Notes under the pieces: model-generated
Databases searched by the model: none
Told to the model about the DNA's origin: nothing
Seen by the model: the letters and a program-made list of their open reading frames with translations, nothing else
Position numbers and translations under genes: made by a program
Shown: positions 45,305 to 53,788 of the stretch, piece by piece
How positions within the stretch are numbered: position 1 is the first letter of the stretch
How the letters are laid out: each line of letters opens with the position of its first letter
Assembly (NCBI GenBank): GCA_965261165.1
Contig: OZ253445.1
Location: forward strand, 1,860,001-1,924,000
Origin: SMWN01 sp965261165
GTDB lineage: Bacteria > Pseudomonadota > Gammaproteobacteria > Eutrophobiales > Eutrophobiaceae
Direction of reading: 5' to 3'
Length of the DNA: 64,000 nt

Positions 45305-45703
45305 ATGGCCAGAGAATTTAAACGTAGTCAGCGAGTTGGCGATCATATACAAAAAGAGTTGGCCACTATTATCCAAATGCCGATGAGGGATGCTGGTTTA
45401 GGAATGGTGACAATTTCTGCTGTTGATTTAAGCGCCGATTTGACCCGCGCAAAGATTTTTATTGTCTATTTAGGTGCGTTCAATTCAGGGAGTGACGATC
45501 TAGAAAATAACCAGCGTGATGCCTCTAATAGAGCGAATGCCCTGCTTATGTTAAATAATAATACTGCTCAGTTTCGTCATCAATTATCCAAAATACTTAC
45601 CACACGTACCGTCCCAAAACTTCAATTTATATTTGATGAAAGTCTGGAACAGGCAAATAGGCTGACCAGCCTGATAGATTCTTTACATACGCAAGATCCT
45701 TAA
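45305..45703 (+). CDS. rbfA: Ribosome-binding factor A
   Basis: RbfA is a cold-adaptation factor for 30S maturation near the 16S 5' end. The 132-residue protein has the KH-like fold motifs REFKRSQRVGDHIQKELATI, DLTRAKIFIVYLG and LTTRTVPKLQFIFDESLEQA. The ATG at 45305 gives the family start MAREFKRSQR; the frame can extend 6 bp to a TTG. Confidence 0.96.
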   Translation: MAREFKRSQRVGDHIQKELATIIQMPMRDAGLGMVTISAVDLSADLTRAKIFIVYLGAFNSGSDDLENNQRDASNRANALLMLNNNTAQFRHQLSKILTTRTVPKLQFIFDESLEQANRLTSLIDSLHTQDP

Positions 45704-45730
45704 AAGTAATTAAATACGCATCATTGTCGT

Positions 45731-46669
45731 ATGGGTCGAAGACGAAAAAGAAAACCGCACGAGCGGGATGTGCACGGTATCTTGCTTCTGGATAAACCAG
45801 CCGGCATTACATCGAATCATGCCTTGCAAAGAATCAAGCGATTGTACCGAGCTGCCAAGGCAGGGCATACAGGCAGCTTGGATAAACCTGCGACAGGCAT
45901 GCTGCCACTATGTCTCGGTGAAGCCACGAAAGTTTCATCATATCTTCTTAATGCAGATAAAACCTATGTTTCAGTCGCAAAACTAGGTGTAATAACCAGT
46001 ACCGCAGATGCGCAGGGTGAGATACTAGAAACCAAGCAGGTATCTGAATTTAATCAACAGCAATTAGAAGGCATTATTGCGCAATTTGTCGGAGAAATAG
46101 AGCAGATCCCGCCAATGTATTCCGCATTGAAAGTCGATGGGCAGAGGCTTTATAAGTTAGCTTATCAAGGGTTTGAGGTTGAACGTAAATCGAGATCTGT
46201 AACAATACACTGGATCGATCTACTGCATTTTGATGAGGATTCATTTGAGGTACAGGTATGCTGTTCTAAGGGTACTTACATACGAACACTGATTGAGGAT
46301 ATTGGGCAAGCTTTGGGCTGTGGTGCTCACATCATGTCACTCCGGCGTCTGTCTATGGGTCCATTTGATGAAGCGCAGATGGTTAAAATGGAAACTATTG
46401 AAAATCTGTTGAAAGAGAGTGAGGAAGGCGCTACTGCCCTGGACCGATTACTCGTCCCGATGGACAGTGCCTTGGGGCATATTATAGAAGTTAATCTAAC
46501 TGAGGAAATGATATGCCATCTTTGTCTGGGTCAGGCAGTGTCGATACCGCAGGCACCAACGGATGGATTGGTGCGTATTTATGACCATAATCGAGTATTT
46601 GTTGGTATTGGTGTAATTCTGAGTGATGGACGTGTTGCACCGAAAAGATTACTGAAAAACAGTAATTAA
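45731..46669 (+). CDS. truB: tRNA pseudouridine(55) synthase TruB
   Basis: TruB makes the universal pseudouridine 55 of the tRNA T-loop. The 312-residue protein has the expected GILLLDKPAGITSNHALQRI, the catalytic aspartate in GHTGSLDKPATGMLPLCLGEATK, PPMYSALKVDGQRLYKLA and CSKGTYIRTLIEDIG. The catalytic loop reads LDKPATGM where the family normally has LDPLATGM. The aspartate itself is kept. It is followed by a 680-bp gap, where most relatives have rpsO directly. Confidence 0.95.
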   Translation: MGRRRKRKPHERDVHGILLLDKPAGITSNHALQRIKRLYRAAKAGHTGSLDKPATGMLPLCLGEATKVSSYLLNADKTYVSVAKLGVITSTADAQGEILETKQVSEFNQQQLEGIIAQFVGEIEQIPPMYSALKVDGQRLYKLAYQGFEVERKSRSVTIHWIDLLHFDEDSFEVQVCCSKGTYIRTLIEDIGQALGCGAHIMSLRRLSMGPFDEAQMVKMETIENLLKESEEGATALDRLLVPMDSALGHIIEVNLTEEMICHLCLGQAVSIPQAPTDGLVRIYDHNRVFVGIGVILSDGRVAPKRLLKNSN

Positions 46670-46679
46670 TATTTATGTT

Positions 46680-46800
46680 GAGACCCTTACATAATCCACA
46701 CTAATTCTGCCGAAACAGGTAAAATTAAGGTCATTCTAAAGATCTTAAAGATTATTCATCATGTCCTAAAACTGCCCAAGGTTGGTTCGCAGATATGCCT
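46680..46800. mobile_element. MITE-like element A, copy 3 (one clear end)
   Basis: GAGACCCTTACATAATCCAC begins at 46680 right after the truB stop, and the sequence aligns over about 85 bp with the other copies (TTCTGCCGAAACAG, CATTCTAAAGA, CTTAAAGATTATTCATCATG). The opposite terminus is not found, so the right boundary given is approximate. Confidence 0.5.
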
Positions 46801-47275
46801 TTATGGACACAAATCAATACAGATTTAGCCGAAAAGAGCATTATCGTTGCGATAGACTCCATCAATAACATGAAAGGAATAAAGCCCGTGCCAAGCTGAT
46901 GGCAATGAGTCATCACCTTAAATCATTCCTCACCTTTAGAGAGGGAAAGGGAATGAACCTACAGTAACAAATACGTTATCTGTAGATGTATTGTGTCTGA
47001 ATGCTCGATAATGGATAAGTAATAACTAAAACACGCTCATTGAGGGGTTTTATGCTATTGCTGTGACGATTAAAGGAGAATTCTCGCAAAATGAAACTGT
47101 TTCATACAAACTTTATAAATTAATGCTATTGCCTATACGTCTTATTCAGTGGTTTTGAATGATGTGAATATCTCAAGTTGTTGATTATCATTAATAAAAT
47201 TAATATCTTCATTATCAAACCGCGCTCCGTAACTTTAGGGATGAAAAAACAATACTTCTACCTCGTTATTTGCGC

Positions 47276-47304
47276 TTGTTCATGTGTGGGAGCGCGGTTA
47301 TAAT
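47276..47304 (+). promoter_or_regulatory. rpsO promoter
   Basis: TTGTTC (47276-47281), a 17-bp spacer and a perfect TATAAT (47299-47304) lie 47 bp before the rpsO ATG, followed by GTGCGC. This is a strong sigma70-type promoter. Confidence 0.8.
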
Positions 47305-47350
47305 GTGCGCCTCAATTTAGACCAGAATTACTTCAGGAGCTTGATTACAC

Positions 47351-47620
47351 ATGGCATTGAGTACTCAGCATAAGGCTGACATAGCGAGGGAATATCAACG
47401 TGTGGAAAACGACACAGGTTCTCCAGAAGTGCAGGTTGCATTACTAACGGCGAACATTACAGAGTTGTCTGACCATTTAAGGATACACAAAAAAGATCAT
47501 CATTCGCGCCGTGGATTATTAAAAATGGTGAATCAACGTCGCAAGCTTCTAGATTATTTAAAGAGCAAAAATGCAAATCGCTATCGTGGTTTGATCACTA
47601 GCCTTGGTTTACGCAAGTAA
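47351..47620 (+). CDS. rpsO: 30S ribosomal protein S15
   Basis: S15 is a primary 16S rRNA-binding protein of the platform. The 89-residue length and motifs (AREYQRVENDTGSPEVQVAL, NITELSDHLRIHKKDHHSRR, LLDYLKSKNANRY, LGLRK end) are standard. It has a good ribosome site (CAGGAG) and its own promoter. pnp follows after 171 bp, as in E. coli where the two are cotranscribed and cleaved by RNase III. Confidence 0.98.
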   Translation: MALSTQHKADIAREYQRVENDTGSPEVQVALLTANITELSDHLRIHKKDHHSRRGLLKMVNQRRKLLDYLKSKNANRYRGLITSLGLRK

Positions 47621-47791
47621 GATTGATAGTCAGGTCTGCGTGAGCGAATAGCACAATATAATTGTTTACGTCAGGCCCAATTTCCAGACTCACAAGCAAC
47701 AAAAAAACAATTCAAAAACAGAATTTCTGTAACCAATCTTTAAGGCAACCCCGCCAAATTATTTATCAAATATTTTTTTTAAGGTAAAAAC

Positions 47792-49897
47792 ATGAAAGCA
47801 ATCAGGAAAGAGTTCCAATTCGGTAATCAAACAGTGGTATTAGAAACGGGTAAAATAGCCCGACAAGCCAGTTCAGTTATTGTCAGCATGGGAGACACCG
47901 TTGTCATGGTTAACTGTGTCGCAAAGAAAGAAGCTGATACAGGTCGTGATTTTTTCCCGCTTACCGTGGATTATCAGGAACGTACTTATGCCGCTGGGAA
48001 AATACCAGGTGGTTTTTTCAAAAGAGAAGGGCGTCCGTCTGAAAAGGAAACGTTGACATGTCGATTGATTGATCGTCCACTCAGACCGTTATTTCCTAAA
48101 GATTTTAGAAACGAAGTGCAGATTGTTGTGACAGTGATGTCACTGGATCCACAAATCAATGCTGATATTCCAGCTTTGATTGGTGCCTCAGCCGCAGTTA
48201 CTTTGACCGGCGCACCATTCAATGGTCCAGTGGGTGCTGCTCGTGTTGGTTATATCAATGGTAATTATATAATTAACCCATCCATTGATCAGATAGCTGA
48301 ATCAGCATTGAATTTGGTTGTTGCAGGTACTAGCACTTCAGTATTGATGGTTGAGTCTGAAGCTAGGCAATTATCGGAAGAAGTGATGTTAGGTGCGGTG
48401 ATGTTCGGTCATGATCAATTTCAGGTTGCGATTGATAGTATCAAGGCTTTGGCAGAAGAGGTTGGCGTGGTTGCCTGGGATTGGCAAGTAAAATCAAAGG
48501 ATCAAGTGTTAGCTGATGAGGTAGCCCATCGTTCTGCTGACCTGCTACGTGAAGCCTATGCTATTACCGACAAGCTCAATCGTAAAGATCGTATCAGCGA
48601 AATTAATAGTGAAGTCGTCACAGCGATGACCGAAGCAGAAGATGCTAAATGGTCTGCGTCAGAAATTAGTAATGAAATTCACAGCTTGGAGAGTCATATC
48701 GTTCGTAGCAGTATTTTGGCAGGTGAAAACCGTATTGATGGTCGTGGCACAAAAACTATCAGAAAAATTACTACAGAAGTAGGCATTCTACCAAGGGCGC
48801 ATGGTTCTGCATTATTCACACGTGGAGAAACTCAGGCGATTGTCGTCGCTACATTGGGTACAGAACGTGATTCACAAATTATTGATGCAATAGAAGGCTC
48901 TTACAAAGAACCGTTTATGTTGCATTATAACTTTCCTCCATATTGCGTCGGTGAAACCGGTCGCGTTGGTACACCAAAACGTCGCGAGATTGGTCATGGT
49001 CGTTTGGCCAAGCGTGGCATTCTTGGTGTGATGCCTGATATGGCCGATTATCCTTATTCGATTCGCGTGGTTTCAGAAATTACAGAATCAAATGGTTCAA
49101 GTTCTATGGCCAGTGTTTGCGGCACCAGCCTTGCGTTAATGGATGCAGGTGTTGCCATTGAAACGCCCGTTGCCGGTATCGCCATGGGACTGATTAAGGA
49201 AGATGACAAGTTTGTTGTGCTATCAGACATCCTCGGCGATGAAGATCATCTGGGTGATATGGACTTTAAAGTTGCAGGTACGAATAACGGTGTCACTGCC
49301 TTGCAAATGGATATCAAAATTGACGGAATCACAAAAGAAATTATGGAAGCGGCTCTGGCTCAGGCCAAAGAAGGTCGCATGCATATCCTTGGAGAAATGG
49401 CTGCTACAATTTCCACAGCCCGTGAAGAGATGTCAGAATTTGCACCAAGAATTACAGTGCTTAAGATCCACCCAGACAAGATTCGCGATGTCATTGGTAA
49501 GGGTGGCGCAACTATCCGGGCAATTACTGAAGAAACAGGTGCGACGATCAATATCGATGATGATGGTACGGTAAAGATTGCCGCAGTTGATAAGGCTGCT
49601 GGCGAAGCTGCATTGCTAAGAGTGGAGCAGATAACTGCAGATATTGAAGTCGGTAAAATCTACGAAGGTAAAGTTGCCAAATTAATGGATTTTGGTGCCT
49701 TTGTGAATATCCTGCCAGGCAAAGATGGTTTAGTACATATCTCACAAATCAGTGAAGAACGTGTAGAGAATGTCAGTGATAAATTAAGTGAAGGTGATTT
49801 TGTTAAGGTTAAAGTGCTCGAAGTTGATAGACAAGGCCGTGTGCGCTTGAGTATGAAGGCTGTTACTGTTAATGAAGCAAAAATAGAAGAAGCCTGA
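47792..49897 (+). CDS. pnp: Polyribonucleotide nucleotidyltransferase
   Basis: PNPase degrades RNA 3'-5' by phosphorolysis and is part of the degradosome. The 701-residue protein has two RNase PH cores (MVNCVAKKEADTGRDFFPL; FTRGETQAIVVATLGTERD), a KH domain (IRDVIGKGGATIRAITEETG) and a C-terminal S1 domain (YEGKVAKLMDFGAFVNILPG). An AAGG lies just before the ATG. The 171-bp leader (47621-47791) is where PNPase autoregulates in E. coli; I could not define a hairpin with certainty. Confidence 0.98.
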   Translation: MKAIRKEFQFGNQTVVLETGKIARQASSVIVSMGDTVVMVNCVAKKEADTGRDFFPLTVDYQERTYAAGKIPGGFFKREGRPSEKETLTCRLIDRPLRPLFPKDFRNEVQIVVTVMSLDPQINADIPALIGASAAVTLTGAPFNGPVGAARVGYINGNYIINPSIDQIAESALNLVVAGTSTSVLMVESEARQLSEEVMLGAVMFGHDQFQVAIDSIKALAEEVGVVAWDWQVKSKDQVLADEVAHRSADLLREAYAITDKLNRKDRISEINSEVVTAMTEAEDAKWSASEISNEIHSLESHIVRSSILAGENRIDGRGTKTIRKITTEVGILPRAHGSALFTRGETQAIVVATLGTERDSQIIDAIEGSYKEPFMLHYNFPPYCVGETGRVGTPKRREIGHGRLAKRGILGVMPDMADYPYSIRVVSEITESNGSSSMASVCGTSLALMDAGVAIETPVAGIAMGLIKEDDKFVVLSDILGDEDHLGDMDFKVAGTNNGVTALQMDIKIDGITKEIMEAALAQAKEGRMHILGEMAATISTAREEMSEFAPRITVLKIHPDKIRDVIGKGGATIRAITEETGATINIDDDGTVKIAAVDKAAGEAALLRVEQITADIEVGKIYEGKVAKLMDFGAFVNILPGKDGLVHISQISEERVENVSDKLSEGDFVKVKVLEVDRQGRVRLSMKAVTVNEAKIEEA

Positions 49898-50485
49898 TTT
49901 TTTAACGTCTGTAGATTTCAGTCAACAACATTTGGTGCGTTTATGATACGAATCATACTACGGTGATACTTGTTCGACAGAGAAGACTTCACGCGCATCA
50001 GAGATATACTTAGTGAGATAAAAGGACATGTCATCTTGTCGCTCAATGATGTTCCGGAAATACGCAGACTATGTACGGCATTCAACACACAAACAGCGAA
50101 AACTAATTACACGCTTGATGCGAAAGGTAAATCCCCAAAAAGAAATGGACTGCTCATATCAAACCGTCCGCTCTCGACAACCAGAAAAAAGTCAAGCCCA
50201 CTCGAATCGTACCACCAAATCCCACGTAGTTCCCGCTTGTTTCCGTCAACATTTGTTTGATTTTTGATTCCACTCGCAACGATGTTTCGCATCCACAGCA
50301 ACTTATCTTTCGCATTCCTCCAGTGTGCTCCCGAATTTTTCGGTTGCTTACAAGCCTGCCATCATTCTCTTGCTGGCTATTGCCTTAGCGACAAAGTTAA
50401 CGGCATCACTGGCAGCATTTTTTCAGTATCTGGCATAATTATACTGGGTCACTGCTGAACACGCAGATCTCCAAAAAGCTGAAGA
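49898..50485. other. Gene-free stretch after pnp
   Basis: The left half contains the DNA-methylase remnant (next entry). The right half (50270-50485) has only short frames. One reads SVLPNFSVAYKPAIILLLAI and then ALATKLTASLAAFFQYLA before a stop. It is hydrophobic and might be the tail of a lost membrane or lysis gene, but this is not supported by a start or by known motifs. Confidence 0.4.
49942..50173 (+). pseudogene. Remnant of a D12-class DNA adenine methyltransferase (Dam-like)
   Basis: One frame shows YESYYGDT, the segment after the DPPY motif. A frameshift then leads to LFDREDFTRIRDILSEIKG, HVILSLNDVPEIRRLCTAFN and TLDAKGKSPKRNGLLISNR. This order (FDREDF.RL..IL..I.G.FILSLND.PE.R) is the C-terminal part of phage-type N6-adenine methylases. 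The N-terminal SAM-binding half and DPPY itself are missing, so it cannot be functional. It probably came with a prophage. Confidence 0.6.
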
Positions 50486-51061
50486 TTAGATAGTAATCAC
50501 ACGTTTTTCAGTCACAATTTTTTGCATGGAGACATCGGTATCTTCAATGGGGATATCCTCGACCAATTGCGCTTCGTAGGCGAGGGCAATCTTATGGCTC
50601 ACCTTGTTTTGAGCAAACCACTTGTCATAATAGCCACGGCCATAACCCATGCGGTGACCTGACAGAGTGAATCCGAGCCCGGGGATGAGAGCGACATCGA
50701 AAGGGCTAGAACAGGGTTTTGAGTTGGCTGGAATTAATATTCCCAGCTCTCCAGGAACTAAATCTTCCCAGCAGGAAAAGGATTCTGCCTGCATAAAGTC
50801 AGAATCGACGATTTTGGGGACTGCTAGGATCTTGTCGGCAGCCAGCAAGGCCCTGATAAGCTCATGGGTGTTGACTTCAGTGGCATAGGAGATGTAGATA
50901 AAAATTATCTTGGCATTTTTGATTTCATCGAGCCTAAGTACTTGTTCTGTAATAGAATTACTATAATCCAAGCGAGTGGCTTGAGGGAGTTCTGTCCGCG
51001 CTGTTTTGAGCCTTTTCCGGGTTTTGGCCTTTTGCTGGCCGACTTGCCTGTTTTGTTGCAT
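50486..51061 (-). CDS. fau: 5-formyltetrahydrofolate cyclo-ligase
   Basis: This enzyme converts 5-formyl-THF (folinate) to 5,10-methenyl-THF with ATP. The 191-residue protein shows the family signature PGLGFTLSGHRMGYGRGYYDKW and the N-terminal basic KAKTRKRLKTAR. In E. coli the gene (ygfA) follows the 6S RNA gene; no 6S RNA is visible here. It is divergent from rpsP with about 140 bp between. Confidence 0.94.
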   Translation of the reverse strand: MQQNRQVGQQKAKTRKRLKTARTELPQATRLDYSNSITEQVLRLDEIKNAKIIFIYISYATEVNTHELIRALLAADKILAVPKIVDSDFMQAESFSCWEDLVPGELGILIPANSKPCSSPFDVALIPGLGFTLSGHRMGYGRGYYDKWFAQNKVSHKIALAYEAQLVEDIPIEDTDVSMQKIVTEKRVITI

Positions 51062-51198
51062 GAACTGGTTGCCTCTAAAAGTAAAGGTTGAAGTGCTTTA
51101 TTTTTCATTAAAATGGCGTACAATACCGCCTTTTTTCAGGGCAGGATTATTCGTCTGCCGAGATTGTAGCAGGCTAATTTTGAAAAAGAGGTTAATGA

Positions 51199-51450
51199 AT
51201 GGTAACCATTCGATTATCACGTACTGGGGCAAAGAAAAGCCCCTTTTATCACATTGTCGTCACAGATAGTCGCATGAAGCGCGATGGCCGTTATATTGAA
51301 CGCGTTGGTTTTTATAATCCGGGCGCTGTTGGCAATGAAGAGACCCTTAGGATGGACAGTAGCCGTGTAGAACATTGGCAAGGTCTAGGTGCGCAGGTTT
51401 CAGATCGTGTTGCTAAGCTCATCAAGATTAACGCGAGTGTGAGTGCCTGA
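51199..51450 (+). CDS. rpsP: 30S ribosomal protein S16
   Basis: The 83-residue protein (MVTIRLSRTGAKKSPFYHIV, DGRYIERVGFYNP) is canonical S16. A GAGG precedes the ATG. A possible -10 TACAAT lies at 51119-51124. It leads the rpsP-rimM-trmD-rplS operon. Confidence 0.98.
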   Translation: MVTIRLSRTGAKKSPFYHIVVTDSRMKRDGRYIERVGFYNPGAVGNEETLRMDSSRVEHWQGLGAQVSDRVAKLIKINASVSA

Positions 51451-51500
51451 TTTATTCTTAGCTCTCTACGTCAGGGTTTGTAGTTGCCAAGAAAGACTGC

Positions 51501-52043
51501 ATGGTGGTAAGTATGCGGGATGGAGCTGGTCTTATAGTTATTGGGAAGGTTGTCGGCGTTCACGGCATCAAGGGCTGGTTGAAGATATTGTCATTCACTC
51601 GGCCAAGAGAAAACATTTTTAAGTATGCCCCTTGGTTAGTTAAGCAAAATATTCTTGTCTCCCCGAGGAGTGAATGGCTAGGCATGCAGTTGTTAGAAGG
51701 TAGGTCGCAGGGGAAAGGTTTGATTGCTTCTCTGAAGGGCATTACTGATAGAAATGAGACGATGACTTTGGTCGGTTCAGAGATAGCCATCAACAGGGCT
51801 CAGTTACCCGCACTCGAAAAAGGTGAATTTTACTGGCACGATCTGATTAATATGCGGGTCATTAACAAACAGAATGAAATACTTGGAGTAGTTACTGAAT
51901 TCCTTGAGACTGGTGCAAATGATGTGCTGGTTGTCGAAGCTGATAAGCAGAGATGTTTAATACCCTACGTACAGGATGTCTATATTAAAGATATTGATGT
52001 TGGGCAGGGCGTGATACAGGTTGATTGGCAATCTGATTATTAA
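51501..52043 (+). CDS. rimM: Ribosome maturation factor RimM
   Basis: RimM binds S19 during assembly of the 30S head. The 180-residue protein has VIGKVVGVHGIKGWLKILSF near the start and the C-terminal PRC-barrel beginning EKGEFYWHDLINMRVINKQ. Starts at 51501 or 51513 are both possible; the second has GGTGG upstream. It lies 50 bp after rpsP. Confidence 0.95.
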   Translation: MVVSMRDGAGLIVIGKVVGVHGIKGWLKILSFTRPRENIFKYAPWLVKQNILVSPRSEWLGMQLLEGRSQGKGLIASLKGITDRNETMTLVGSEIAINRAQLPALEKGEFYWHDLINMRVINKQNEILGVVTEFLETGANDVLVVEADKQRCLIPYVQDVYIKDIDVGQGVIQVDWQSDY

Positions 52044-52065
52044 CAATCAGTGCAGGCTTGCTTGA

Positions 52066-52809
52066 ATGTTACAGATTGAAGTAATTACTTTATTCCCAGA
52101 GATGGTGAATGCCGTTGCTGGGTATGGGATTACTAGCCGCGCAGTGAGGCGAGGTTTGCTTAAGATCAGCACCTGGAACCCTAGAGATTATACAAGTGAT
52201 AGTCGCAGAACGGTGGATGATAGACCCTATGGGGGTGGTCCAGGGATGGTGATGACGGCAGAGCCATTAAGTGCAGCGATTACAGATGCACGTGGTAGAG
52301 GAAGCACTGCTCCACATGTGATATATCTGAGTCCGCAAGGCAGGAAGCTTGACCAGAAGGGCGTAATGGAGTTGGCGCAGCGTCAGCATCTGATTTTGAT
52401 CGCTGGACGCTATGAGGGGATAGATGAACGTATCATTGATAAGGAGGTTGATGAGGAGTGGTCAATAGGTGATTATGTTCTGAGTGGCGGAGAGTTGCCC
52501 ACGATGGTGCTGATTGATGTACTAACCAGAACATTGCCGGGTGCTCTGGGCCATGAAGATTCGGCAAGTGAAGATTCATTTTTTAATAGCTTGCTTGATT
52601 ACCCTCATTTTACGCGGCCCGAAGAGATAAATGGGCAACAGGTGCCCAGTGTATTATTGAGTGGCAACCATAAAGATATAAGGTGTTGGCGTTTACAACA
52701 GGCTCTGGGACGCACATGGTTGAAAAGACCTGATCTATTGGAAAATTTACAGTTGGATGATGAGCAGCGGGTTTTACTGGAATCATTCAAAAAAGAATAT
52801 TTGAAATAA
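52066..52809 (+). CDS. trmD: tRNA (guanine(37)-N1)-methyltransferase
   Basis: TrmD methylates G37 next to the anticodon to prevent frameshifting. The 247-residue SPOUT-family protein has the trefoil-knot motifs YLSPQGRKLDQ, LIAGRYEGIDERI and SIGDYVLSGGELPTMVLID, and the N-terminal ITLFPEMVNAVAGYGITSRA. The ribosome site is weak; it is probably coupled to rimM 22 bp upstream. Confidence 0.97.
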   Translation: MLQIEVITLFPEMVNAVAGYGITSRAVRRGLLKISTWNPRDYTSDSRRTVDDRPYGGGPGMVMTAEPLSAAITDARGRGSTAPHVIYLSPQGRKLDQKGVMELAQRQHLILIAGRYEGIDERIIDKEVDEEWSIGDYVLSGGELPTMVLIDVLTRTLPGALGHEDSASEDSFFNSLLDYPHFTRPEEINGQQVPSVLLSGNHKDIRCWRLQQALGRTWLKRPDLLENLQLDDEQRVLLESFKKEYLK

Positions 52810-52835
52810 AAAATTATTGAAGCGGAGTTATAGTG

Positions 52836-53189
52836 ATGAGCAATATTATAGAGCAGCTTGAAGCAGAACAAATGACACGGGAACTACCAGACTTTTCTCC
52901 GGGAGATACTGTGGTTATTCAAGTAAAGGTTAAAGAAGGCGGAAGGGAACGTCTACAGGCATTTGAAGGTGTTGTAATAGCAAAGAGAAATCGTGGTTTG
53001 AACTCGGCATTTACTGTTCGCAAAATATCCCATGGAGAAGGCGTAGAACGTGTTTTTCAAACACATAGTCAGGCCATTGCAGGTGTTGAAGTCAAGCGCC
53101 GGGGAGATGTTCGACGCGCAAAATTATATTACTTACGTGAGCTCACAGGTAAGGCAGCCAGGATTAAAGAAAAAATCAAATCCAGCTAA
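52836..53189 (+). CDS. rplS: 50S ribosomal protein L19
   Basis: L19 lies at the 30S-50S interface. The 117-residue protein has PGDTVVIQVKVKEGGRERLQ, FEGVVIAKRNRGLNSAFTVR and KLYYLRELTGKAARIKE, as usual. ATG 52836 is preceded by an in-frame GTG that need not be used. It ends the operon at a terminator. Confidence 0.98.
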   Translation: MSNIIEQLEAEQMTRELPDFSPGDTVVIQVKVKEGGRERLQAFEGVVIAKRNRGLNSAFTVRKISHGEGVERVFQTHSQAIAGVEVKRRGDVRRAKLYYLRELTGKAARIKEKIKSS

Positions 53190-53217
53190 GTTTCATATTT
53201 AATGTTTATTTTAAAGG

Positions 53218-53237
53218 CTCCGCAAATGCGGAGTTTT
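53218..53237 (+). terminator. Terminator of the rpsP-rplS operon
   Basis: CTCCGCA-AA-TGCGGAG is a 7-bp perfect stem followed by TTTT, 29 bp after the rplS stop. Confidence 0.85.
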
Positions 53238-53290
53238 GTTATGTGCGGGCAGATTCGGTGTTCTTGTCCCTTCAAAGTTGATAGTAGGTT

Positions 53291-53788
53291 ATGATCCTTA
53301 ATATGGTTCAGTCTGCAGTAGAATATGATTTTTTGTATGACTCCCCAACAGGTCAATTGGGAATATGTATTGATGCAAAAAATATCACTAGAATTATCTG
53401 GCTAGAGCAGGAAGTAGCGGAGATATCTCCATTAAAATTAATTAATAAGAAGTTGCAACAAGAAATTGTCATAGCTTTGGATAATTACTTTAAATCGGGT
53501 TTAATTGAAGCTGATATTTCACTGCGTCCAGAGGGTACCATTTTCCAGAAAAGGGTTTGGCAAGCGCTAAAAACAATTCCATCGGGAACCGTTAAGACCT
53601 ATGGTGATGTTGCAAGAGAATTGCAAACCAGCAGTCGTGCAGTCGGTCAGGCTTGTCGCAGAAATAATATCCCCGTTTTTATTCCATGTCATAGAGTTGT
53701 TGCTGCTCAGGGGATCGGTGGTTTTATGGGTGGTTATCGGCAGGTAGAACGAAAATATTGGCTGCTACAGCATGAAGGCATCTTCTAA
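53291..53788 (+). CDS. ogt: Methylated-DNA-protein-cysteine methyltransferase (Ogt-type)
   Basis: Ogt repairs O6-alkylguanine by transferring the alkyl group to its own cysteine. The 165-residue protein has the acceptor motif IPCHRVV, the helix-turn-helix SSRAVGQACRRNN with the arginine finger, and TIPSGTVKTYGDVA. The size and lack of an Ada N-terminal domain favour Ogt. Starts at 53291 and 53303 are possible. It overlaps the xerD frame by 17 bp. Confidence 0.94.
   Translation: MILNMVQSAVEYDFLYDSPTGQLGICIDAKNITRIIWLEQEVAEISPLKLINKKLQQEIVIALDNYFKSGLIEADISLRPEGTIFQKRVWQALKTIPSGTVKTYGDVARELQTSSRAVGQACRRNNIPVFIPCHRVVAAQGIGGFMGGYRQVERKYWLLQHEGIF

Larger units (their letters stand above)
46670..47350. 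other. Gene-free stretch between truB and rpsO
   Basis: The left part carries MITE-like element A copy 3 (from 46680). From about 46764 a frame without start reads CPKTAQGWFADMPLWTQINT and then DLAEKSIIVAIDSINNMKGI before a stop, possibly the edge of a transposase or other gene remnant that I cannot name. The middle is AT-rich without recognisable content. The right end holds the rpsO promoter. Confidence 0.5.

Noticed and set aside
50905..51198. 6S RNA next to fau
   Set aside because: In E. coli ssrS adjoins this gene, but the short gap to rpsP here has no long rod-like structure.
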